Assembly (NCBI RefSeq): GCF_005696555.1
Contig: NZ_CP040005.1
Location: 2,356,001 to 2,420,000 of the forward strand
DNA length: 64,000 nucleotides
Reading direction: 5' to 3'
DNA from: Actinomyces sp. oral taxon 171 str. F0337
GTDB taxonomy: Bacteria > Actinomycetota > Actinomycetes > Actinomycetales > Actinomycetaceae
This document shows, one piece after another, positions 17,302 through 26,640 of the stretch. Each line of letters opens with the position of its first letter. Within the stretch, counting starts at the first letter, position 1. The position numbers were made by a program, and so were the translations under genes. Under the pieces are notes generated by a model that worked only from the letters and a program-made list of their open reading frames with translations, made no database searches and had not been told where the DNA came from.

Positions 17302-19803
17302 TCAGCGGATAGTCACCTTCCCATTGGGTGCCACCGATATCATTCCTCTCTCAAAGGGCTGGGTCGTGGTGCCGTCGGCCTGGTGGACCTCGGGGCCGGC
17401 GGGCAGCCCCACCTTGGAGCGCTCCCAGCCGGAGGCGGCCCATGCGGTCAGGATCGAGCCGCGGATGAAGCTGACCCGGCCCCCAGGACGCCAGTAGGCG
17501 ATGCCCCCCTCGAAGATCTGGTGACGGCTGCCACCGACACCGGCCACGCCACCGCTACGCGGGTAACCCATCGACCCGGTCTGATACCCGTAAGCACCCC
17601 AGGCACTGAGCACCGGCTCCCCCACGAACTGCGCACCGGTCGCCGGACTCCAGTAGCCCACACCACGCTCGAAGCGCTGGAACACCCCACCCTTGGAGGA
17701 GGCGATCTCATTGGAGGTGGGCAGGCCCATCCAGGAGCTCTCCCAGCCGGAGGCGGCCCATGCGGTCAGGATCGAGCCGCGGATGAAGCTGACCCGGCCC
17801 CCGGGGCGCCAGTAGGCGATGCCCCCCTCGAAGATCTGGTGACGGCTGCCACCGACACCGGCCACGCCACCGCTACGCGGGTAACCCATCGACCCGGTCT
17901 GATACCCGTAAGTACCCCAGGCACTGAGCACCGGCTCCCCCACGAACTGCGCACCGGTCGCCGGACTCCAGTAGCCCACACCACGCTCGAAGCGCTGGAA
18001 CACCCCACCCTTGGAGGAGGCGTAGACACCGGTGGTGGCCGCTCCGATCCAGCCGTTGGCGGGAAGGGCGCCGCGCAGGGCGGCGGCACCCGGATGGTTC
18101 TGGGCGACGGTTGACGGCGCGCCACCGCCTCCCCCCTGCGAGGCGGAGCTCTGCGACTGCGCGATGGTACGGATGGCGCCGAGCCTGGAGTAGCCGACGT
18201 TGCCGGGGCAGGTGGTGTAGCCGACGTCGCGGTGCCCGAGGATACGGGGCATGGAGATGGTGGATCCGGCCTGGTAGCGCTCGGTGGTCCACACGTGCAG
18301 GCCCGCCCAGCCGGCGACATCCGAGATGCCGGCCCGCTTGAGGAACCATCCGGCCATCTTGCCCACGGAGCTCAGCTGAGCGTCCGAGGGGGACACCGCG
18401 CTGTAGTCCCCCATCATGGAGATGCCCATGGTGCCGGTGTTGACGCCTCGGGCGTGCGCCCCGACGCTCATCTTGCCGGCCGGTGCCGCCACGGAGCCGG
18501 AGCGCCCCTCGAAGACGGTGCCGAACTTGTCAACGAGGAAGTTGTAGCCGATGTCGCCCCAGTCCAGAGTGACTGCGTGGTAGTAGTAGATGCCCCGCAC
18601 GATGGAGGCGGACTGGCCCGATGAGTAGCTGTTGGTGCCTGCGGTGTGGTGGACGACGACGTGGCCGGCGCTCGCGTACTCGGGATCCCAGCTCATGTAG
18701 GAGGCATTGGCTCCCCACTCGGCTCGGGTGGTCACCGGAACCGGGAGGCCGTTGGCGGTTGTCGCAGCCGGTGCGACGACAGGCGCAGCAGCAGGCGCGG
18801 CGACCGGCCGGCTGACCAGCGCGGGGCTCGTGGACAGCGCCGTGGCAGCCGGGTCCGGCTGCGCGCCCTGGGACTGGAGGGCGGCCTCCTCGATGACGGG
18901 GGTGGGGGCGGCCTCGGTGGTCTTGAGGTCATCGGCCTCGAGGGTCTCCTCGCCCTGGGGCCGGGAGGGGACGAGGGCCAGCCTCAGTCCTGCAGGAAGC
19001 GAGCCTCCGACGACGGAGGCCTGGATCGCATCGGCCCCGCCGGTGACGAACTCCCCCGTGCCGGGGGTGGCGCGGTCGTCGCGGCCGGCGTCCGCCGCCT
19101 CGTTGAGGTACCAGGGCGACCAGGTTCTGTTCTCCCTCACGCGCAGGTAGATGCGTACGCCTTCGGGCAGGTCGGTACCGCCGGTCCAGGTGAAGCCGGC
19201 GACGAAGAAGCGGTCGACCTCGAGCGGGTCGGTCAGAAGAGCGGCGTCCGCCTGCGGGTCGGTGGCTGCCGGCAGGATCGACGGGATCGGCGCACCTGCC
19301 GCTCCCGTCGTCCGAGCGACGGCGGGCACGGAGCCGGTTGCACTGAGCACCGTCGCCGGAAGCACCGAGGCAGCGTCACCGGAGCTGCTGACGCTCTCGG
19401 CCGACGGCGTTGACGTCCCGGACCCCGCCCCGCCACCAGGGCCCGAGCCCGTACCTGGTCCTGCAGAGGGCTGGACGTCATCGAGCCCCGACTGCGCGAC
19501 CTCGGTGGCCTGACCGCTGGAGGTGGTCAGGTCGAGGATCTGAACCGGGGCGGGGGCGTCGGTCTGGCCACCGGAGTCGCCGGTGTCAGGCGCGGCACCG
19601 GCCACGGGGGCCAGCCCTGACAGGAGGAGTGAGGTCAGGGCGATGAGCCCGGCGGACCGGTGCGCGCACGTGCGAGCACCGCGACCACCGACATGACCAC
19701 CGACATGACCACCGACATGACCACCGACATGACCACCGACATGACCACTGAGACGATGGCCGCCGTGAGGGACGATGCGGCCAAGAGCGCGAGGGACGTT
19801 CAT
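17302..19803 (-). CDS. Secreted PGRP-type N-acetylmuramoyl-L-alanine amidase with LGFP repeats
   Basis: This 833-residue exported enzyme probably cleaves peptide stems from peptidoglycan. The start at MNVPRALG has an AAAGGA site. A roughly 50-residue n-region containing five GGHV repeats precedes a hydrophobic signal stretch ending near AGA-A. After a Gly/Ser/Ala-rich linker, the PGRP/amidase-2 domain (about 355-550) shows the zinc ligands: His in VVVHHTAG (385/386), His524 in GHRDVG and Cys532 in TTCPG. The rest is LGFP-type repeats (GWIG.., MGYPRSG, YWRPGG) that bind wall glycan in related actinobacterial proteins. Two repeat modules are nearly identical. Confidence 0.93.
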   Translation of the reverse strand: MNVPRALGRIVPHGGHRLSGHVGGHVGGHVGGHVGGHVGGRGARTCAHRSAGLIALTSLLLSGLAPVAGAAPDTGDSGGQTDAPAPVQILDLTTSSGQATEVAQSGLDDVQPSAGPGTGSGPGGGAGSGTSTPSAESVSSSGDAASVLPATVLSATGSVPAVARTTGAAGAPIPSILPAATDPQADAALLTDPLEVDRFFVAGFTWTGGTDLPEGVRIYLRVRENRTWSPWYLNEAADAGRDDRATPGTGEFVTGGADAIQASVVGGSLPAGLRLALVPSRPQGEETLEADDLKTTEAAPTPVIEEAALQSQGAQPDPAATALSTSPALVSRPVAAPAAAPVVAPAATTANGLPVPVTTRAEWGANASYMSWDPEYASAGHVVVHHTAGTNSYSSGQSASIVRGIYYYHAVTLDWGDIGYNFLVDKFGTVFEGRSGSVAAPAGKMSVGAHARGVNTGTMGISMMGDYSAVSPSDAQLSSVGKMAGWFLKRAGISDVAGWAGLHVWTTERYQAGSTISMPRILGHRDVGYTTCPGNVGYSRLGAIRTIAQSQSSASQGGGGGAPSTVAQNHPGAAALRGALPANGWIGAATTGVYASSKGGVFQRFERGVGYWSPATGAQFVGEPVLSAWGTYGYQTGSMGYPRSGGVAGVGGSRHQIFEGGIAYWRPGGRVSFIRGSILTAWAASGWESSWMGLPTSNEIASSKGGVFQRFERGVGYWSPATGAQFVGEPVLSAWGAYGYQTGSMGYPRSGGVAGVGGSRHQIFEGGIAYWRPGGRVSFIRGSILTAWAASGWERSKVGLPAGPEVHQADGTTTQPFERGMISVAPNGKVTIR
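17422..18022. repeat. Near-perfect 283-bp tandem duplication (period 318) in the amidase gene
   Basis: Bases 17422-17704 and 17740-18022 match over 283 positions with three differences (two in the segment near 17485, one near 17584). The period of 318 bases equals 106 codons, so the frame is kept. Each copy encodes one LGFP module pair. The protein copies differ at one residue (Ala/Thr), so the duplication is recent or kept alike by gene conversion. Confidence 0.95.
19683..19742. repeat. Five tandem copies of a 12-bp unit in the amidase signal region
   Basis: The unit gaccaccgacat is repeated five times without change. On the coding (minus) strand it encodes GHVG repeats just before the signal-peptide core. 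Gain or loss of a unit changes the protein by four residues without a frameshift. Confidence 0.9.
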
Positions 19804-21214
<1,411 letters not shown>

Positions 21215-21255
21215 CCGGGCAGCGCCACTATCGAGCCGCCATCGATGAGCCGTGA

Positions 21256-21287
21256 CGTGTGGGGTCCTCTGCGGGGGACCCCACACG
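21256..21287 (+). terminator. Hairpin terminator after rmlB
   Basis: A 12-base perfect stem (cgtgtggggtcc with ggaccccacacg) closes an 8-base loop 42 bases after the rmlB stop. There is no T-run, as is common in high-GC actinobacteria. Confidence 0.7.
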
Positions 21288-21462
21288 CGTCTCCATCCAG
21301 CGCTACGGCGCTCTGCCATGTGTCCCCGGCCCGGAGATCCACGCTGTGCCACTGTGCCTACCGCCACCGCTGTGCCCCTCCTCCCGGTCCGGTCACCACG
21401 GCCCACCGCAGGAGCCGGCTCCCAATCCCCGGGAAGACGCTCCTCGCCGACGACGTCGGGCG

Positions 21463-23058
21463 GTGACGACCTGCCTCTTCGCAGCCGCTTTCGCGGCAGT
21501 GGACACCGTCTCGCAGACCGTCGGCCGAGTCCAGCGGGCAGCCGGAGCGCTCCTGGAGGGATCCTTCAGCCCACTGCGGCTGCTGGTCGCCCTGATTCTC
21601 AGCGGCGCCGCGTGCTGGGGCTTCCTGGCCCTGGTGGATCTGGCCGCACGGCGCAGAGGAGCCCGCTCGCAGCAGGGTGGTGATCGCCGCTGCGTGCGGT
21701 GGCTGGCACTGAGGGCCTTTCTGATTCCGTTGACCTGCTGGTCCCTGCTGTACGGGCACCTGTGGCCGATGGCCTCAATGAACGACACGGCCTGGATCCT
21801 GACGGACCCGTTCGGCGCCGGGGCCCAGCACCCCATCACCTACAGGCTGATGATCGTGGCCCTGTTCCGGCTGGGGCGCCTGGTCGGGGGCGACCTGACC
21901 GGCGTCGTGCTGCTGTCGGTGGGACAGATGCTGTTGTGGGCGACCTGCGTGAGCGGTCTTGTCGTGTTCCTGGACCGCAAGGGGGCCTCACGCGGAGTGA
22001 CCGGTTCTCTCATCGCATACTGCGCACTGATGCCGCTGGTGGCCGACTACTCCTTCGCCGTGGTCAAGGACTCGACCTTCTCACTGTTCGCCACTGCGCT
22101 CATCCCTGTGCTGCTGGCGGTACGTGCCGGAGCCGGGAGGATCCTGTCCAGCAGGAGCGGCATCGCCGTGGTCGTGGTGGTGCCGGCGGGCTTCGCGCTC
22201 ATGCGCAGCAACGCCCTGCCGGTGGTTCTGATCGCCCTGGCGCTGGTGGTGTGGTGGTCGCGGGCACACCTGCGCCGGGCGTTGGCGGTCACCGCCCTCG
22301 CCCTCGTCATCATCGTTGTGCCCTCGGCCATGACGGCGCAGTCCCAGCACGCTGAGGAGGGCGTGGGCATCCCGTTGCAGATGGTCGGGTACACCCTGAC
22401 CCACGACGCCGGCTGCCTGCCACCGGCCAGCCGCCAGGTCTTCGACAGCATCCTGTCCCCCGAGGCCTGGAAGCGGGCCTACCGGCCTTCCAGCGTCGAC
22501 CCGGTCAAGGACTCCCCGGCCTTCAACAGGACCTACCTCGATACGCACCGCGGCCAGTTCCTCTCCGCGTGGGGACGGGCACTGGTGGCGTGCCCACGCC
22601 CCTTCGTCACCGGTTTCCTCGTGCATACCGGCAACCTGTGGCGCTTCGACGCCGACCCGATCGGCACCGAGGGGCAGTCCCGTTTCGTCTCCGTGGTCTC
22701 GAACCACCCGGCCGACCGCGATCAGCTGATCCGCGACTACGCCCGCGTCGGTGTCGTCAGCCACTCGCTCCTGCCGAAGCCCTGGCAACCGGTGGCGGAG
22801 GCCGCCGTGCGGGCCATGGAGGTCATGCCGGGCCCGGGAACCTGGATGTGGGTGGTGGCTCTGAGCGTGGTCGGCTTCGTCTACGCCGGGCGGCGAGAGT
22901 GGGTGGCGATCTACACACCCGTGATCCTGCTGTGGGCAACGCTCATGGTTGCGGCTCCCACCGTTACGCCGTTCCGCTACACGGCGCCCCTCATCATGGT
23001 CGCGCCGATCGGCCTCGCGGTTCTGCTGGGCACCGACCGCACCGCTTGGGAGGACTGA
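21463..23058 (+). CDS. Large polytopic membrane protein (DUF6020-like, GT-C fold suspected)
   Basis: This protein of about 531 residues has some ten hydrophobic segments. ASMNDTAWILTDPFGAGAQHPITYRLMIVAL looks like the first extracytoplasmic acidic loop and HP motif of GT-C type or DUF6020 proteins. A later soluble loop carries conserved-looking Cys, Tyr and Arg residues (HDAGCLPPASRQVF). The frame is open back to 21259, but that part lies in the rmlB terminator, so I chose the GTG at 21463 in front of the first hydrophobic stretch; the start is uncertain. It may be a transferase or a polysaccharide polymerase. It is convergent with the next gene. Confidence 0.7.
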   Translation: MTTCLFAAAFAAVDTVSQTVGRVQRAAGALLEGSFSPLRLLVALILSGAACWGFLALVDLAARRRGARSQQGGDRRCVRWLALRAFLIPLTCWSLLYGHLWPMASMNDTAWILTDPFGAGAQHPITYRLMIVALFRLGRLVGGDLTGVVLLSVGQMLLWATCVSGLVVFLDRKGASRGVTGSLIAYCALMPLVADYSFAVVKDSTFSLFATALIPVLLAVRAGAGRILSSRSGIAVVVVVPAGFALMRSNALPVVLIALALVVWWSRAHLRRALAVTALALVIIVVPSAMTAQSQHAEEGVGIPLQMVGYTLTHDAGCLPPASRQVFDSILSPEAWKRAYRPSSVDPVKDSPAFNRTYLDTHRGQFLSAWGRALVACPRPFVTGFLVHTGNLWRFDADPIGTEGQSRFVSVVSNHPADRDQLIRDYARVGVVSHSLLPKPWQPVAEAAVRAMEVMPGPGTWMWVVALSVVGFVYAGRREWVAIYTPVILLWATLMVAAPTVTPFRYTAPLIMVAPIGLAVLLGTDRTAWED

Positions 23059-23078
23059 GAACCAGGCTGTTCGCCGCG

Positions 23079-25214
23079 TCAGTCGCAGGCGGTGATGCGC
23101 CACAGGGTGACGGTGCCGTCCGGCGTGCGGTCGATCTCCTCGAGGTACTGGTGGGGCAGCCGGTCCAGGGCCTGACCCCACAGCGGCTCGCGGCCGCCAC
23201 CGGTGGCGCCGTCGGGCACCGTGCTGTCGGTGTAGTAGTAGCGCACGCCCCGCTGCTTGAGGATGCTGCACACCCGCGGATTCGACCCGATCTCGTGGAG
23301 GTGGCGTCCCAGCCAGCCCAGGTCCTGCGCAGGTGGTTCCGGCCTGGAGGGATAGACCACCCTCACCCCGGCCACGCTCCACAGGTAGGCACTCCCGTTC
23401 GAGGGATTCCCCAGGACGACGGCGTCAGCGGGCAGGGTCGAGGGAGCACGGCGGATGAGGGCGAGCTCCTCATCACTGAGCATGGTGCCGTAGACGATGC
23501 GCGAGGGGTCGTGGATGGACTGGAGGATCTCCGTCTTGAGGCTCCAGCGCCAGGCGGGGGCCAGGACGAGCGAGGCCAGGAGCAGGCAGGCAGGCACGTT
23601 GCGCCTCGCAAGCATGCCTGCCCGACGTCGCCATGAGGGCCGCTGCGGGCGGTCATCAGGGTGAGGGGCGGAGGTCCCCTCAGCACTCTCCTCCGCCTCG
23701 TCCACGCCCCTCCCCCAGCGGCGCTGCGCCTCGGCGACTCCCCAGGCGGCCAGGACGAGCACTCCGATCGTGACCAGTGGCATGATGCGGGCCCGCTGGG
23801 TGTACCAGGGCCCGGCCAGGGCTCGCAGCGGCCACTGCGGGCCGGCCGCCAGCAGGATGAGGACGATGGCCAGACCGGTCCCCGCGCACCAGCGCCGCAT
23901 CCCCGGCGTCCGCCAGGCCGAGACCGCCCCGAGCAGGGCGAGACCAGTCACCACGGCGTTGCCCAGGTACCAGGGGGTGTACGTGGCCAGGAGCGGGTGG
24001 TCGGTGAGGACCGCCCAGGTCGTCTCGGGCAGGTTCCCGCCGGGGCGCGGGTAGGCCATGACCGAGGCCAGGGAGGAGCGCATCACCCAGGCGCCCGCGG
24101 CGACGACGATCACTCCACCGGCCGCGCCCCCCAGCAGTGCGGCTCGTTGGGCGCCACCGCGACGCCACCAGCGGGTGAGAAGCGGCATGAACGAGGCCAG
24201 AGCCACCGGGCCGCCGAGAACGGCGAGGTTGAACAGTCCGGCGCCGTGGGCGGTCACGACGCCGATACTGGCCAGCGCCGCCATGGCCAGCGCACCGGCC
24301 CGGACGGCGGGACCCGCCTTACCAGGAGCGCAGGCCCTGACAACGAGGGCCAGTGCCCCGGGCAGGACGGCGAGGCTCAAGGCATAGGGCCAGGTGCTGG
24401 TCAGGAGCAGCAGAAGGCTCACCACCGAGCCGGACAGCGCTGTACCGGCAGCGAGGACGACGCCGTCGGCAGCGGTCGTGGAGGAGCGGATGCGGCCAAG
24501 CACCTCGCGCAGCAACGCCGCCACGCCCAGTGGCCAGATCAGTCCGGCGGTGACCAGCACCAGGACATTGGCGCCGACGACGACGCTCCCGGGCAGGAGG
24601 ACCGCCAGGGCGTGCCAGCCGGTCGGGTAGTAGCCGACGGCACCGTCGTACATGGAGGCCAGCCCGCCGAGCGGTGAGGCATCGCCCTCCTGGCGCATGA
24701 AGGCAACGGCGGAGAGGTGGAAGACGGCGTCGGATGCCTGGGGCGGCGACTGCGGGCCACGGGTGCCGATGAGGGCGGGCAGGACCGTCATGAGGCCGGA
24801 GAACCCGACAGCCCCGGCCACCAGCCTGGTGTCCCGGCGGCTGAGGGCCGACGGCATCAGGACGGTGCCGGCACCGCCAGGACGGGCTCCGTCGCGCGAG
24901 CGCCCCCCGGAGCGGGTCAGGAGGGCCCCGAGGATCACCCCGGCCACCCACAGCCACCCGGCGGGCCCGAGGAGGAGGTCGCCCCTGCCCCAGCGGATGC
25001 CGAGCGCCCCGGCGATCACCGTCCCCGGACCGACAAGTCCCAGAAAGAGCGCAGGGGCCGCCCCGATTCCGGTGATCCCGCGGATGCCCCAGGCACGGGC
25101 CACCTGCCACCCGGGGAACAGCGCCAGGGCGACCGCGACGACCACGGTGGGCCACACGGTCCACCAGGAGCCGTCACCGACCGGGCTCATCGCCGGAATC
25201 GAGCCGACCACCAC
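23079..25214 (-). CDS. DUF6541-family polytopic membrane protein
   Basis: This 711-residue protein has about 13 hydrophobic segments and a soluble C-terminal part. TVVVAVALALFPGWQVARAWG, then QASDAVFHLSAVAFM and YYPTGWHALAVLL, are also seen in its relative at 28428-30533. The C-terminus has VVLGNPSNGSAYL and RVCSILKQRGVRYYYTDS and ends in LWRITACD; the relative ends in LWRIDICG. The membrane layout and acidic residues in the first outside loop suggest a GT-C lipid-linked sugar transferase or a Wzy-like polymerase. GTG start with GGAGG. It is downstream of the sugar-nucleotide dehydrogenase gene by 19 bases. Confidence 0.75.
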   Translation of the reverse strand: MVVGSIPAMSPVGDGSWWTVWPTVVVAVALALFPGWQVARAWGIRGITGIGAAPALFLGLVGPGTVIAGALGIRWGRGDLLLGPAGWLWVAGVILGALLTRSGGRSRDGARPGGAGTVLMPSALSRRDTRLVAGAVGFSGLMTVLPALIGTRGPQSPPQASDAVFHLSAVAFMRQEGDASPLGGLASMYDGAVGYYPTGWHALAVLLPGSVVVGANVLVLVTAGLIWPLGVAALLREVLGRIRSSTTAADGVVLAAGTALSGSVVSLLLLLTSTWPYALSLAVLPGALALVVRACAPGKAGPAVRAGALAMAALASIGVVTAHGAGLFNLAVLGGPVALASFMPLLTRWWRRGGAQRAALLGGAAGGVIVVAAGAWVMRSSLASVMAYPRPGGNLPETTWAVLTDHPLLATYTPWYLGNAVVTGLALLGAVSAWRTPGMRRWCAGTGLAIVLILLAAGPQWPLRALAGPWYTQRARIMPLVTIGVLVLAAWGVAEAQRRWGRGVDEAEESAEGTSAPHPDDRPQRPSWRRRAGMLARRNVPACLLLASLVLAPAWRWSLKTEILQSIHDPSRIVYGTMLSDEELALIRRAPSTLPADAVVLGNPSNGSAYLWSVAGVRVVYPSRPEPPAQDLGWLGRHLHEIGSNPRVCSILKQRGVRYYYTDSTVPDGATGGGREPLWGQALDRLPHQYLEEIDRTPDGTVTLWRITACD

Positions 25215-25233
25215 GCTCAGAGCGCCTCCGGGG

Positions 25234-26538
25234 TCACTCGCCTCCGCCGATGGTCAGGCGCGGCACGCCGGTCCACTTGCCGGCGTCGGTGGCGCGGCGC
25301 CCGTCCAGCAGGAGGCGCAGCCCGGGCAGGTCGGCGGCGGTGAGCTCGCCGTACTCGGGGTGGTCGGCCTGGACGATGGCGACGTCGACCTGCTCCCCCA
25401 GGTGGTAGGGGGTCCAGCCGAAACCGGCCAGCTCGTCGTCGGTGTACATCGGGTCGTGGACGAGGACCTCGGCGCCGGCCTCACGCAGGGCCTCCACGGT
25501 AGGGAAGACACCGGAGAAGGCGGTCTCCTTGACCTTGCCGCGGTAGGAGGCTCCCAGCACGACGACGCGCAGTCCCTTGAGGGAACCGAGCACCTCGGTG
25601 GCCCGGCCCACCACGTAGGCGGGCATCGTGGCGTTGAAGGTGCGGGCGGTGCGCACCACGGAGGCGTCGGGGTCGGTGGACAGGTAGAGGCGCGGGTAGA
25701 CCGGGATGCAGTGCCCGCCCACCGCGATGCCGGGGCGGTGGATGTGGGAGTAGGGCTGGGAGTTGCAGGCCTCGATGACGCGCTCGATGTCGAAGCCGGC
25801 CTTGTCCGCGTAGACGGCGAACTGGTTGGCCAGACCGATGTTGACGTCGCGGTAGGTGGTCTCGGCGAGCTTGGCCATCTCGGCGGCCTCGGCGGTGCCC
25901 ATGTCCCACACGCCGTTGGGGCGGGGCAGGTCGTCGCGCTCGTCGAAGTCGAGGACGGACTCGTAGAAGGCGATGCCGGCCTGGGTGCCGGCCTCGTCCA
26001 GGCCGCCCACGAGCTTGGGGTAGCGGCGCAGGTCGGCGAAGACGCGGCCGGTGAGAACCCGCTCGGGGCTGAAGACGAGGTGGAAGTCCGTGCCCTCCTT
26101 CAAGCCGCTGATCTCCTCGATCATGGGCTTGAAGCGGCCCCGCAGGGTGCCCACGGGCAGCGTGGTCTCGTAGGAGATGAGGGTGTTGGGGGTCAGGTGG
26201 GCGGCCAGGGAGCGGGTGGCGTCGTCCATCCAGGCGAAGTCCGGCTCCCAGGTGGCGTCGTTGACGAAGAGCGGCACGACCAGGACGATCGCGTCGGCGT
26301 CGGGGACGGCCTCGGCGTAGTCGGTGGTGGCGCGCAGAGCGCCGTTGCCGGTGGCGGGACTCAGCGCGGCGAGCTTCTCGGCCAGGTGGGCCTCACCGGG
26401 GAAGGGCTCGGTTCCGGCGTTGACGGCCTCGACGACGGCGGGGTTGACATCGACTCCGATGACCTCGTGGCCCTTGTCTGCGTACTGGACGGCCAGAGGC
26501 AGTCCGATCTTGCCCAGGGCGACGACGGCGATGCGCAT
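25234..26538 (-). CDS. UDP-N-acetyl-hexosamine 6-dehydrogenase (WbpA/WecC-like)
   Basis: This 434-residue enzyme oxidises C6 of a UDP-HexNAc to the uronic acid using NAD. It starts MRIAVVALGKIGLPLAVQY with an AAGGA site, chosen over a 62-residue longer frame. The NAD-binding motif is near residue 8, YETTLPVGT is the dimer loop, and the catalytic Cys lies in VGGHCIPVYP. The middle and C-terminal domains are complete. Within the family it looks like the UDP-GlcNAc/ManNAc group rather than UDP-glucose dehydrogenase. It fits step 1 of the diacetamido-uronic acid pathway whose other enzymes lie at 33402 and 38282-41143. Confidence 0.88.
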   Translation of the reverse strand: MRIAVVALGKIGLPLAVQYADKGHEVIGVDVNPAVVEAVNAGTEPFPGEAHLAEKLAALSPATGNGALRATTDYAEAVPDADAIVLVVPLFVNDATWEPDFAWMDDATRSLAAHLTPNTLISYETTLPVGTLRGRFKPMIEEISGLKEGTDFHLVFSPERVLTGRVFADLRRYPKLVGGLDEAGTQAGIAFYESVLDFDERDDLPRPNGVWDMGTAEAAEMAKLAETTYRDVNIGLANQFAVYADKAGFDIERVIEACNSQPYSHIHRPGIAVGGHCIPVYPRLYLSTDPDASVVRTARTFNATMPAYVVGRATEVLGSLKGLRVVVLGASYRGKVKETAFSGVFPTVEALREAGAEVLVHDPMYTDDELAGFGWTPYHLGEQVDVAIVQADHPEYGELTAADLPGLRLLLDGRRATDAGKWTGVPRLTIGGGE

Positions 26539-26628
26539 ACGGGTTGGTCCTTCCGACGGATCAGGCTGAGGCTCAGGTTGATGCTCAGGTGGCGGCTCGG
26601 TTAGCAGCCCTCCGTATGATACGGCGCT

Positions 26629-26634
26629 TACCAT
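26629..26634 (+). promoter_or_regulatory. -10 box of the asparagine-synthase-like gene, leaderless type
   Basis: TACCAT ends 6 bases before the ATG at 26641. A second hexamer, TATGAT at 26615-26620, could instead give a short leader. Confidence 0.4.
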
Positions 26635-26640
26635 GTCCAC

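Noticed and set aside
17422..18022. Possible insertion-sequence or long terminal repeat
   Set aside because: Both copies are in frame within one gene and encode LGFP modules; there is no transposase.
19683..19742. Possible CRISPR-like direct repeats
   Set aside because: The 12-base units abut with no spacers and keep the reading frame of the amidase gene.
21259..21462. N-terminal extension of the DUF6020-like protein
   Set aside because: It begins inside the rmlB terminator hairpin and translates as Pro/Arg-rich, non-family sequence.
22081..23382. 433-codon minus-strand frame opposite the DUF6020-like gene
   Set aside because: The plus-strand frame has clean membrane segments, while this frame reads as low-complexity Arg/Gly/His.
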